This document shows, one piece after another, positions 34,501-48,100 of a stretch of DNA of 64,000 bases. How positions within the stretch are numbered: the first letter of the stretch is position 1; each line of letters opens with the position of its first letter. A program made the translations under genes and the position numbers. This DNA comes from Thunnus maccoyii (lineage: Eukaryota; Chordata; Actinopteri; Scombriformes; Scombridae). The DNA lies in contig NC_056548.1 in NCBI RefSeq assembly GCF_910596095.1, forward strand, positions 11,557,151 through 11,621,150, written 5' to 3'. The notes beneath the pieces are model-generated. The model saw only the letters and a program-made list of their open reading frames with translations. It ran no database searches and was not told where the DNA came from.

Positions 34501-37500
34501 TTTTACCTTGTTTTGCTGTTAGTTTTCAGTTTTTCCACAAAGAAACTTGTGTTTACATAAGACCATCAGATAATGGGAGTTACGTGCTTTACAGCATAAA
34601 CAGCATTTTAACAAGTACCACATGTGCATGTTGCATTGCCAAGTTACACATCTGATTAATTCTTTTATATCTACTGCTAGATACATCTCTATGCATGCTG
34701 AACGAAAGCTACGTTTGCTAAAAACACTCGTCAAAAACAGCTCAGACTGCCAAGACATGCAGCAGCCCAACATATCCATTACAGCCTCTATGTTTTCTTT
34801 TAACAACCACGACCACTGCTTACCACATCCTGCCGGGACAAAATGTTAACAAATGAAAAATAAAATGCATCAGAGATTTAAAAACCAAGAGCTACCCAAA
34901 AGTTTTCCTTCTACTTCCTCAATTCAATGTCACTTCCTCTGTGTGAGTAAGAATCCGCTGTCTCAGGAGCGACGCTGTGCTGATGTGTTATCGGCACTAA
35001 CTATAACCAGATGTGGTCTGGCAGCTAGTACAGCTGTATGCTAGCAAAAAAAAAAAAAAAGAAGAGTGGCAGCAAGACATTTCCTGTCTGAACCTGGGGC
35101 TCTGTATCTGGGGCCTGTTGAAGCAGGTTTACTGAATTATCAGGACAACTTTGCAGAGAAATACCCTCTTCAAACCTGTAACATGCACTGAAGAAAACGA
35201 CTGTTTCAGTCTGTAAAATATAATATAGTGAAATCACTTCTTGGACCAGGCCTCAGATTTTAGTCTATGTTGATAAGACAGTATTTATCTTTTCTTCTCC
35301 TGCCCACATTAAAAGCCCAATCATTAATTTTGTGAACATATACATTTGAAGTATTGAATATTTACTGATGTTATATTTATACGTTTTGTATGTACGTTTA
35401 TTGAAAATAAAAAGGCCCATTTTACTGCTGGGTTTACAATGTAAACAAAATATTTCAAGAGCCACAAATTAATATCTTCACTCACTGAGCAACACCTGTG
35501 CAATCTAATGCAATCAAATACAACAGCTCTGGCATAAATTATACTTTTACTAAGGTTATACATTTTCAGTTTTTGTTGACGTTGTCAGAAAGGTGATAAT
35601 TCTACTTTATGTTTATTATTGAGGTTGTAGTGGGTGGTGGTGTACTGTTGTTGTGTACTATTTTGCACCCCTCACATATATTAATGGGGTGGACAAAATT
35701 TTAGTAACACTTTTCAATATAATGCATTCCAGTACACCTCCATCACCCACTACAACCTCAATAATAAACATAAAGTAGAATTATTACCTTGTCAACAATG
35801 ACAACAAAACTTGAACATGTTTGCATAGCTTTGTAAAAGTAGAATTTGTGGCAGAGCTGTTGTATTGGATTGTATTAGATTGCACAGGTATTCCTAATAA
35901 ATTGCTTGGTGAGTGTATGTTATGATAGAGTTTGACATGTCTTTTAATAACAATTTTTGACAGCAGGTTCCAATCCAGTGTTTGTAATTCTGGTTTACAT
36001 TTGGATCACAACCCAAAACTGAAAACTACCAAGTTCTGTTTGGACCAGACAGGAAAACACTGATATATAATCCTACATGGTGCTTCATGTTGATCATTGT
36101 AACCTTTGACACTTACCAGCACCTCCCTTTGAGCCTCTTCTTGACTGGTTTCCTTTTCATTGAACTGAACGATCATGTCCTTGATACGGGCTTTCAGTGA
36201 ATTGACTTCCTGTCTGAGCCTTTCAATTTCCTCCTGCAGTTTCCCCTCCCTCCTCCTCAGCGCCTCCCGTTCATCAGACAGCTCTACCTTCACGGTCTCA
36301 AGTGTTTCGACCTTTGCCCTCTCCTCGGCAACCAGTTCCTCCATGTCTACTACCTCGGCCCGTACCTCCTGGACTTGCCTCTCGAGAGTGAGACTGGTTT
36401 CTCTAAGGGCGTCCATTTCTATTTTCATCTCCTGCTCCTTTGTCTGCAGAGTCTCGATCTCTCTCAGTCTCTCCTGTTCTTTCTTTTGGAGTTCCATAAT
36501 CAGAGAGCTGAGGTGGGCTTTCTCCTCTTGCAGGGCGTCCGCCTCCTGGGCTTGATTTTTCCAACTGTCCCTCTCCTCCTCAGATAGTGTCCTGTTCTCC
36601 CTCTCCTCCTCTACCTGAGCTTTAACCTCCTCCAGCTCAGCTTCTTTGAGAGTGAGGAGACCTTGGAGCTCATCTGCCTTCTCCCGCTCAGCTTTCAGCC
36701 TCTTTCCAAACTCCTCCCCGTGTCCTCTGTATTCTTCCTCCTGAGTGAGCAGCAAACGCTCCATTCCCTCTTTCTCTGCCACCACAGTCTCCAGCTGACT
36801 CTGAAGGGCCTTGAGACGAGATCGAAGGGAATGAGAGGAGGCAGAATGAGTCAGATTGAGTTCTTGCTTCAGGCTGTTTGGCCCTCCTCGTCTCTCTTGT
36901 TCTTGGATGGTATAGTGGTGAGGTTCGGGGCTGGGAGCAGGTGAAGGATTGATGCTGTCACCATCCTGAGAGTCACTGACTTCGTGCAGGTTGGGGCCCA
37001 GTGTGGCGAGCTCCGCCTGCAGCGTGCTGATGACCTCGTGAAGGCGCTCCTCTTCTTCCTGCTTGTCCTCACGCACCCTCATGACCTCAGACTGAAGATG
37101 TTCCACCTGTGAGCGCAGATCCTCAAGCTCAGCCTCCAAAGCCTTTTGTGAGAAAGATCAAAAAAGACAATTATTTATTTATTTTTTAAAATCAAGGCCT
37201 GATTAACTATGAGCACTTCCACAGTGACTGCATGTATTCTGTGTGTACTTAGTCTGACCTTGTTGTCCCCGGTGTGCTCCAGCTCCTGTTCTAGTCTTTG
37301 GATCTCATTGCTGAGGTGGTCGATTTCCTGGTTTTTCTCCTGGATTAGTGCAGAGGGGAGGGTCTCTTCCTCTGTGTCTTCCACCTCCCTCTGTTGCTCG
37401 GTCTCCTCCTTGAGTACAGTGAGTGCAGACACATTCTCCTGCGAGTGGAGTTGAACATTATTCTGATTCCCTTTTTATTTAGACTTACATTGAATGAACA

Positions 37501-40500
37501 TACTGTATTTTAAAACATCTGGTCTGAAAGATGAACAAACATATAATCAATTTTTCAAACAAATCTATCTCTAAAAAAAATCTCTCCATTGTATAATTAT
37601 TGTACATCAGGTAAGGGAGAACTCCAAACATAAGAGTTATTCATCTTTGATCCCACAGGATGTTCAACAACTGAAAAAGACCTCTCTTGGGCAAGGCTAC
37701 AGAATTCTCTCCAAGAAGAAGAGCTTATATAGCTGTTGTCTAAATATCAGTTATCACTTACGTAACTAAATAAAATATATATCAATTCAATATGAAGACA
37801 AGTAGTACTTACCTTAAGGGCAGCAATCTGTTCTTGAAGCTCATTAACGTGAGTTGTGTTCTGATTGGTCAGCACCTCCAGCTGTAGTGTGAGATGTTTC
37901 AGCTCAGCCTCTTTGATGCTCAAGTCCCTCTGCACATTTTCCAGTTGACCAAGCAGGACTTCAACCTAAGAAACAGAAAAAGAAACAGTACTGATTAAAT
38001 AAAAAACAATAATTACATTCTGAGCTTTATAATTGTAACATACTTTTCTGCACAGATTTTAAGAGATTTCTAGTCCTTGTGGTGGCTTACAAAAGACAGA
38101 TTAAGTCTGGCTACATGTTCAGATTTGTACCACAAGGTGGCACTACAGCCAGCTGCAACGATCAACAACCAACAATCATTTCGCCCAATCGACAAGCCCA
38201 AATCATCTCGGCTACAAATATTTGTCTAAAACCTTACAGACCTCTTGCTCTTTGCTCTGTAGGCCCTGCTGAGCAGTGTCCAGGGCATCCCTAAGCTCCT
38301 GGGTGGGGTCACGTGTGTTGTCATGGTAACAGTGTCTCGTCTCATCCAGTTTGGACTGCAGAGCTGAGATCTGAAGCCTGTTGGCCAGCTGCTGCTGCTC
38401 CAGCGCCTGCTTATCCTGACAGAAGGAGGAGTAGACGAGTGAAATTCATGAGGCAAAAAGCGACGGTGCAAATTGACACTAAAAAAGGTAAATTTAACTT
38501 GAATGTGCATTTGTTCTTACTTGTGTGAGCTCCTGTTCTCTCAACTTTACTCTGTGAAGCTCTTGTTCAAGGTGACTGGCGGATCGATTACTCTCGGCGC
38601 TGTTAAGCAACGCTTGCTCTAGCTCTCTAATCCGTCCAGCTAGCTTGTCTATCTCCTCGTTGCGTTCGGCGAGATCGCGCTGCGCTTGCTGATTGGCTGT
38701 GAGCAAGGATGAGTGGTCCTCTGTCTTGTCTTTGATGATGGCTTGTAGACTCTCCACCTACAGACACATATAAGGGACAGCATTTAGTATTACAGCTTTC
38801 TAGAGTGATAAGTAGCACAGTGATTTGTGAATAGAAAGATACATGATTTTTTTTTTTAGCAAAATAAGCCATTCCGGGTCTGCAGCCATTGGTACTGAAC
38901 ATTGAAGTCATGCCATTCCAGAGAACAGTAAGATGGAGGTGAAAGAGCAATGAAGTGAGGAGCAGAGGCGAATGAATATCAGCAAATGGATGATGAGATG
39001 TGAATGAATGTAGAAGCATAAGCACTAAAATTTATCTATGGATGATTGCACAGAAATAATGATGTACGATACACGCCATGCACAAGAGTCAGAGGAGCTA
39101 AGAGAAGAATGCTACTGTTTGAATTCATACCTGCAGAACCAAGTCCTCAAACTACAGCAATCCGTTCAGCGCAGGGATAAACACATGGCAAAAGTCAGGC
39201 TCATTGGCAAACAAACAATGCATTCATCACTTCAACCTCTGTAAGTAGTCATGGTTTCTAATCTAAACTGCAATACACTCATCACAGCAAACACATCAAA
39301 AAGCACACACGCTGCAAAATGCTAGACACTATTACTATCCTTCTGTATCTAGAAATGAAAGCATTTTGTGTAATATTGTCCTGTTAAATAAAAATAAAAA
39401 AAAACAGTTATTCTGCTTTAAGATGACACTCAGCCCTATTTGTGACGTGGGGAACACTGTGTGACTGAATCGCAGTAATGTAATGGAGTGCTGAAATCTG
39501 AAACAGTTCCCCTTTAGGCTTGAACTGGCTATCACATAAATGCACCTCACCCTGTGTCCTTTGATATCCACGCTGGTCGTCTGTCTGAGTTGGGCCTCCA
39601 GTCTTCGGATCTCCTGCTGGAACTCATCTCTCTCATGCTCACGCTCTACAGCTTGTTCCTGAATGCACAATAAAGAAAGAAATTAAAGATAATACTGTCA
39701 ATCACAAGAAAATGAACATGAAAAATGAATACAGATTTATGAAGAATGACATTTTACATTTAAATAAGGGATAATTTTGGAAACATTCAGATTTTGAAGT
39801 AGTAAAAACTCACCTCTATAAACTGCCGGTCGTGTTTCAGCTGTTTCTCGAGTGCTTGGACACGCTGGTTGAGGTCTTCAGTGTGGGTCTTGTGGTGCAG
39901 CTCTGTCTCCAGGCCCTTTGTTTCTTGCTCTTCCAGCTCCCTCTCCAGGGCCCTGAGGCGCAGGGACAGAGAACTGTGGTCCTTCTCTGCCTGCCGCTGC
40001 AAGTCTAGCCTGTCCTGGGTCAAACGCTCTGCCTCTGCCAGTAGAGCTTAAAAAAAAAAGAGAGAGGAAGGTTAAGGGAAAATATTTCTATGTAAATACA
40101 TAACACACACACACAAAACATTAAAAGGCAGGCAAGGCATAGAAAAGGGGTTTAAATACATACTGTGCCTTGCCTCCTGAAAAGGCAGTGAATGCATTCT
40201 CTGGTCTAAAATATGTTTAATGTTTATAAGAGGTAAGATAATAAAAAAAAATGACACAGCACTCCAACAGCCTTTGCTACAACCTACTGGCAATGGCAGT
40301 GTTACAAAGAGCAACCTCACACGGCACAGCAAATATACTGCATATTCATCCCCACCCCCTCATCACACTCATTCTTCACTCTGACCCACAAACCTGCGTC
40401 AGGATCTAAATTGAGCCAATGGCCTATGGAGAGAAGACACATCTGAGCACAGACATTACATAAGTGTATGGTCAAGCTCACTGAAGAGGTCACGTAACAT

Positions 40501-43500
40501 TTTATGTAGACAGATGCGGGATTTTATGATTTAAGTGCTTGGCTCCGCTCACCTTTCTCCCTCTTTCCCAGACCGGCGGAGAGATGCTCCTTCTGACGCA
40601 AGACAATCGCATGCTCCTCGCTGAGTTCCTGATGCTTTGCTCTGAGGCTGTCCAGCTCCGCGGTGAGGCACTGCATCTGGTGCATCTTCATCTTCAGGTC
40701 CTCCAGCTCCTTCACTAGTCCCTCCTCTTGTGCCTCCTTCTGCAGTAGAGTCTCTTCTAGGACAGCTTTTTCAGCCATGTAGCCCTCTAGTAGCCCTGAA
40801 CACATAATGCAAATAGTTCATGTGAAAAGAAAAGACATGTTTGAGATTCTTACATTCAGCCTCACAACTTGTTGAGGTTAGACTTCTGTGTAACTTGGAA
40901 CACTGTCAGAGCAGCAAGGCGTATTAACAGCCAGTGGATTAACTACTGTAACTTGGCTTTGCTTTACTTGGCTTCCCTCTTGTGCTGCCAACGAGGACAC
41001 AGCGCTCACCCTCAGCCTTGTGGAGCTCTAGCTGGAGTTGACTCTTCAGCTTTGCCTCCTGATCAAGCTGCTCCAATAAGAGCTTGTGCTGCTCAATGAG
41101 TTGGGCGGAGTCTTCTCTGCCCTGGGAGAACTTTTCCTCAAGAGAAAGGTGGACATCATGAGTCTGCTCCAGCTGGAGAAAAGGTAAGAAACCCAAGATT
41201 ATCAGACAGGTTTGTTTGTTTGAGAAGAGGGTGTTAAAATTCTCACTGTGAATTTGATTCTTGAGAAACACATCTGGGATTATTGATTGGTCTATAGATG
41301 CTCTACCTGTGTGTTGGCCTGGTTGAGCAACTCCAGTAGTGTGTCTACTGTGTGACGCAGTCGGCTGCAGGCGTTCAGAGCTGCTTCCTCTCCTCCAGGG
41401 TTGATCTGTGTATCCGATATGAGCAAGCTCTCACAGAGCATATGGGTCAGCTCCATGTCCTCCGATGACATATCTGCGACTGAGATACCTACTAAAAGAA
41501 TAGGTCAGTATTACCTGGTGCATTGATGCAAATATTCTATTTGTCAAAAGATCTGTTTAGTTACTGCATCTCTAATCAGGAATCAACATCTTGCATTGAG
41601 TGTTTGTATGCCTAATAAAACACAGTGAAGATCCACACATTTTCTAAAAATTTAAACATGAATCAGAACAGACCTGATTCTTGTGCATCTTTGTTCCCTG
41701 TCGAGCTTCTCTGATGGGTCGCCTGCTCAGTTGTTTTGGTTCTGGCACTGATCTTTTGTCCAATGAGCTCTTCTGTTGCAATAGTGCTGCGAAGCATCTC
41801 AATCAGCACCTTCTTTAGCTTGTCATTGGCCTGGTGCAGGTTACGTCTGGGAGAACAAAAGTAACACGAAGCAAAACACATGACTGTGTTCAGAGACTAA
41901 ATCTCTGAAGAGATTTAAACACTTGGCTAGGATTTACTCAAATAAATCCAGTTGAGTTAGTAGAGAGGTTTACAAAAAGACAAAGCAACAACCATACGTT
42001 GTAACATTGGTGGTGTAACTAGTAACATTGACCACTTTATTTCCAAATTTCAATAAGGCAATAAAATACTTTTTTTTCCGCTAAAAACCTGCTAAGTATA
42101 CAAGGAAGATTAACCAGCATTAACTGATGGCTAGTCCATAAAAGAACCAGCACTGAATATTGTTTACCTTTCCTCTTTAGCAGTCTGTAAGTCGTCAGTG
42201 AGCATCTTAAGAAGGTTGCCTCCCTCCTGACTCTCTCGCTCCCTCCGCTGGAGGAGGATGTCCAGCGTGTCCATCTCTGCACGCTTCCCTTCTAACTCTC
42301 CCTGCAGACAGCCAACCTCTGCTCGCAGCTGAAGAGAGATAACGATCGACAGAGGGAGAGCTTGTAAATTCTACCAACACTTAACCCAAACCTAATGAAT
42401 TGAAACGTCTCTCCTCTGCTGTACTGTTTATAACCTTTTGATGTGTGAAGAATGTTAAGAGATAAAGTTTTTTCATATAGCACTATTCAAGAGCAGAATG
42501 TCAGAAAGTGCTTTACATTAAAAAAGGCAGCTGACATAAAATACAGACTTAAGATTAACAGCATAAACACCATAAAACAGAAATAAATAAATCTAAAAAT
42601 ACCGCCTTGTGGTTGTATGCCTCCAACAACCAGTCAAGTTGCAGTTTACATCCATGTCTGTCCAGACTCATAATATTTGTAGTGAACCTTTTAGTGAACT
42701 TTTGAAGGACTTTTTAAAAAGGTATTAAGTGTATTTTCCTTGTATGTGTTGACATGTTTGGCCAATAAAGCTTAATCTGATAGAACACAAAGTTGAAGCT
42801 GTGACAGTAGACAATACTTCAGATATGGATGTTGCTGCAAAGAAGCTACAAATTCTAAAACGTGGATGCTCCACACACATACACATCTTCAACCCTGCAC
42901 CACAGAAGATCTAAACAATTACCACAGTTTCAAGGTGGACACCCAAGATTAGTGTCACCAATTCAGTATCTGAACAAACATAATACATGTTCACAATCTC
43001 CCCTTCTGTTCCTGAGTTATGGTGTTGAAACATGGCCAGAAAAGTGTTTTTTCAGAACATTATGATTTCACAGTGAAGTTGACCTTTGGGAATTAAAAAG
43101 TCATCATTTCATCATTTCACCCTATTAGCCATGTTTACAAACAAGGTCACAGTGACCTCCACCAAAATCTAATCAGTTCTTTCTTGAGTCCAAGTGGACG
43201 TTTGTGCCAAATTTGAAGAAATTCCCTCAAGGTGTTCCTGGGATATCGTGTTCACAAGAGAATGGGACAGACATACGGACGGACAACTTGAAAACATAAT
43301 GCCTCGGGCCATGACTGTCACCAGCGCGGAGGCATAAAAAAACAAGACTAGTTTTAACCAGTGGGGTCTTGAGCTGCTTTTTAAAAAGATATCCACATTG
43401 TTCACAAACTACGTCCAAAGGGAGCGAATTCCAAGAAGGGAACTGCCAGAATCAACAAACTGAAACAGTTCAAACCTGAATTAATCAAATTCAAAGACTG

Positions 43501-45086
43501 GCTCATTGCCGTCTAGCTTTGTTTGCTGAAAAAAGCATCCATTTCTAACTTTGAGAGCACACACACAGAAAACTGCAGACCAGTGTGAGCTTCTATCCAA
43601 GTCCATCAAAATTAAGATACGCCGCACAACTTCTCCTGTACATCATGCTTTATATCCACAATAGAGCATGGTGTACTTAACTGTTTTTATTGTGCTCTAT
43701 TCATAATGAAATTCAGCAACATCCTTTCAGAGCCAAGAGCATCATGACAAAAGCAGAGGTTATGTTCTGCATATAAAATGGAATCAAAACCAGATGTTTG
43801 TTTTCACAGAGAAATGCATTTTTTTTTTTCCAGAGTCAACAACCAGCATTATCTGATCCAAAAAGCCACAATACATTTAAAAAAAAACCCCACAAAAATC
43901 TGCATAATGCATTATGTAAACAGACATACTGACTGTATAATCATCATCAGGCATCCTTGGCAAAAGTACTCCGCTTAAGCACCAAGTCAGCGTGGGAGTG
44001 AGGCAAGCCGATTTCTGGAGGCACAGTAGAGTTTTCTCCCAGATCTGTAGTGAATTTTCTTACCTTTCCTTCTTCAGGCAGTTCATTCTGTCCCTCTCCT
44101 TTCACCATCTCTTCCCTCTCATTTTCCCTCTCCCTCCCGCTCCCTCCCATCAAGCACGTCTCATGCAGCCACCTGCCTCAACAAAACAATGCTGTTGCCC
44201 AGACAACAGCACCCTCCCAACCTCTCTTCAGACTCTTTGCTAACCTCATGGGGGGTGGGAGTGTTAATATCGCACGATAAAGAGCCAAGCTGGGTAGCTG
44301 TCATGGAAACAAAATATACACATAGATACATAAAGTATGTTTATGCTGATTGTTAAAACAACATTTAGCTTTATCATAAGAATATTAGGGATTCACTACA
44401 CATTTATACGCAGTCAAAACTGATTTTTTGGATAGAAACGAGGGCTTTTAGTAGTTTAGCAATTACCTTGTCAGTAACCGGGGGGATAACAAAAACATAA
44501 AAGTTTCAGTATGCTTCACATCTCCACAACAACCAACCAACAAACTGAAGCTTTGCTCTAATGACCTGTAACAGGACAGGCAGACTATAATTGAATATAA
44601 AAATGAATAGAAAGAGAAAGAAATGTAGCTTTGCACTTGACTTTACAAATTATTTTGCCATCTGATGTTTGTAAGTCATGACCTGCTTCAAGTGGGGACA
44701 CGAAAAGCATACAAAACATACACACACCGGATTAGTCTACTGATTCATTGACGTGATAATCTCTTTAACAAGATGTAATCCAATGCCAGATGATGTTAGA
44801 TGAAAATACAGCCTGGACGCTATGCCTTAGCAGCAATATTCTTCTCTCTTTGTTAAATCCAGGATTTTTTCTGTTTTTCTGTTTCTAAGTCTTATTTGTC
44901 ACCTTTAGACTGTCCTATGAACTTCAACACTCATGTTGTATTACCCATAATACAACACCTTTGTCTCAGACCTGTCTAGACTTGCCTGTGGTAAAATGAA
45001 GACACAGGTTCATACTCAACTCTTGTCATTTGCACTGAAAAAATGACAATGTAAAGCCTGTAAAAACATTGGACTGGGTAGGGCTT

Positions 45087-45153
<67 letters not shown>

Positions 45154-48100
45154 TACCTGGGCTACCACAGCATCTAGCTGCTGCAGCTGGGCAGTAAGCT
45201 GGCTCATTTTGCCGGTGTAGCTGCGCTCCTTCTCCTCTTGTTCAGATGTGAAGCTCCGCCTCAGGTCCTCAAGCTCCGCCTCCTTCTGCTCTTCAAACTC
45301 AGTCTTCAAAGAAAGTAGAAACAAGTGAATTAAAAAAAGGTGTAGATCAGCACCTTCAACGCTGCGGTATGTATTTACTTGTTCCACAGCTACAGAGATC
45401 TCTGGTCTCACTGGCTTATGACTGACCACTGCCCATTTCAGATGGTCAAATGCTAAATGTCTGAAAAAAAAAAAAGTACCTTCAGCCTTAAAACCTTCTG
45501 CATCAGAGGATAAAAAGCTTAGATCCCATCCCATTTAGCCACTGTTCAGATGGTGGCATCACAAACACATGCACAACCCAGCAGCACACAGAGTCAGAGA
45601 GCAGAGAAACAGACGGACAAGAACATATCTAGATATATGATGGTGGGATTATGTTGAAACTGGGTTTGAATAAAGCTCCAGTGGGACAGAATCCAAGAGA
45701 AAGAACTAACCCCTAGGAATGAACTGGTGCAGCTGAAGCTTAGAGGGGGCAATGCCACAACACACATACACTCCACAGCTCTTAATAATCCAGAGCTATT
45801 ACATAATGGTGTTTCAAACAGGCACTCAGAGTTGAATAAATACGCAACTCAAAATAAAAAGAATTGGGGAATACCGTTATAATATATTTCACATTTACTG
45901 AATTTATTATATGCGTAAAACATGATTGTCACAAAGGTTCTTTAGGAAAAGGATGCCACAAAACCATCCACATGTTTTTCCCCTCCATCTCCCCCAAGCA
46001 TCTCCCTCCTTTACCTTCAGCTGATTAATCCTGTCCTGCAGCCTCTCTTCTGATTGGACTTTGTGGAGCTCCGCCTCTTCTAGGAAGTGCTGGCGTTGCC
46101 TTGTCGACTCCTCTTCAAGCTCCCTGCGACATGCCTCCAATTCTCGTGCAGAGATACCCCTCAACTCCTACGACAGCAGACATGTGTCATGTATTTGTTT
46201 AATACTGTCAATACGCAGTTGGTCAAATGCTCACATTCATAGTGCTTCTTTAAAAAAAAAAAAAAAAAATCCAAATAAATACGCCTCTTCACACAAACAC
46301 ATGATTATGGAGGATGAACAATGACTCTGTGTAATCCCTTCTCTAATGGGCCGTAAGAGCCACAGAGACAAGAACTCTAGTGACAACCACTAAAAACTGC
46401 TCGCCAGGCAGAACAGGGGATATTCATTCGTCCTATGAAACACACAGATTCACACACAGGCAGTATACACACACACACACCTGTAGCTGGAGTTGGTGTT
46501 GTTCGACGAGTTGGTCTTTCTCAGCGGTGTAGGAATGCGAGAGCTCCTGAAGAGCAGTGCCGTGTTGTTGCTCTAGCTCTAAAACCTAAGAAAGTGCACA
46601 TGATGTCAAGACAAGTAAACTCTTTCTGACCATTAAAACAGATTAAAATTGGAAAGCAGGAAAGAAAAGTTAACATAAACCAATGTGGGAGTTTTTTTTA
46701 TGGATATCCAAAACACTTAACACTCAATTTGATGCATTTGAAATGATGTAATTGCAATGCAGTAACAACTAACAAATTATCACTAAAATAAACTTAAAAA
46801 AAAAAAAGCATTTGTGAAATTAATAAATTAATTACATCATTAATTGATGATTTGCCCTGCAAAAGATTTATCAAGTCTAGCCAATGTAATCTAGCTGCTT
46901 CTTTCTCATCTTTATTTGTGCTTCTCACCCAAACTAAAAGATTTTTTCCATATATTTACATTCACGATTCCTTATTTTTTAAAGTGTGTGAGGAAAAAAA
47001 GACAGAATGGATGCCAGTATGTGGTGGCTAATCACCACTAATATATTCTCATTCAGTGGGAATCACTGTTCTGTTATGACTAGCTACTGAATTCATAGAT
47101 GTTTAATTTTTGCTCCTGAGCAGTTAAAATTTATCTCTATAACTTTATGCAGTGCAATTAAATATACACATTGCTCTTATGTTTTCATCAGTGTCCACAT
47201 GGTAATATGACTAAAATCTAAAAGCTAATGTAAAAGCTATTTAAGAGAATAATGTAGGGATTACTGGATAAGTACCTGCTTCTTAAGGGTCTCCAGAGCT
47301 TTGCAGTGTTCAGTGTCTAAGGCCTCTTTCTGAGCAGACAGCTCAGTCTGTAAAAACAATCATGAAGTACATAAACTCATTTTCATGCTGTTGCAAGTTG
47401 GTTTTAACAAGACAATCTCCTTGTTGCATACATTCATGTTAAAAGTGGACAGTCGAATTTCTCTTCTTACTTAAGTGAAGTGTATATTCGGGAGTAGCCT
47501 GGGGTTCAACTACCCAGCCTCCTTTCTCACCTTGTGAACGTGGCTGAGCTCTGCTGCCATGGCGCTAAACTTCTCCATGTGCAGCTGAGCCAGCTCCTTC
47601 CTTAGTTCCTCCCTGATGGACAGCTGCTCTGCACCATGACGCTCCATAATCTGCCGGTGCTCTGACTTTTGACGATTAACATCTTGACAGTGTCTCTCTT
47701 CAAGCTGCACCATTTCATCACGCAGTGTCTGAGATTAAAGAGAGGATGGAATAAAAAAGAGGTACTCAAGTACTTACAAACTGAGAAAAATGCACAATAT
47801 GGTCTTTGTTAGGGTTTAAAGGCATTTTTAAGACTGCCCAAATAAGGATCGAAATTGTGTTTTACTTCCTATGAACTGTGTGTCCTTACTTGAACTTCCT
47901 TCAGGTATGTGGCCTCCAAAGTGTCCATATTACCCAGCATCCTCTTTTCCAGTTCATCCTTTTCTTCCTGGTGTTTGCGAGCCAACTCTGCCTCTAGAGC
48001 CTCAAGCTGAGCTTGACTGGTTTCTTGAAACACAGCCTCCAGACTTTCAAGGTCTGTCTTTCGTTTGGAATTGAGGGCCGCTTCCAAGGCAACAAGCTCA

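Larger units (their letters stand above)
25595..37142 (-). other. pcnt: pcnt exons 44-60 (C-terminal part, PACT and tail)
   Basis: Exons: 36117-37142, 34233-34403, 33873-34065, 33183-33517, 32981-33083, 32710-32882, 32337-32612, 32063-32220, 31522-31651, 30555-31331, 30226-30441, 29891-30109, 29253-29479, 29087-29166, 28850-28991, 28632-28759 and 25595-25638. Exons 44 (1,026 nt) and 53 (777 nt) are single long coiled coils. Exons 47-50 form a Ser/Pro-rich, weakly structured linker (SPEVLRRLE, TPDPATQSTHSPGSLSVSD). Exons 56-57 code the PACT domain. The last coding exon has only 44 nt and lies 3 kb from exon 59. It adds GSSVLQPDPKKSDH, comparable to the human tail GGVLPDSTSKKSCH, and this is why I extended the gene to it. 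Confidence 0.86.

Noticed and set aside
36175..36944. Plus-strand frames with signal-peptide-like hydrophobic content opposite pcnt exon 44
   Set aside because: Antisense of GAG/CTG-rich coiled-coil codons automatically gives Leu/Ser-rich runs.
45091..45152. Microsatellite-coded His/Thr repeat (apparent THTHTH protein)
   Set aside because: It lies in an intron, just past a donor, and is not translated.
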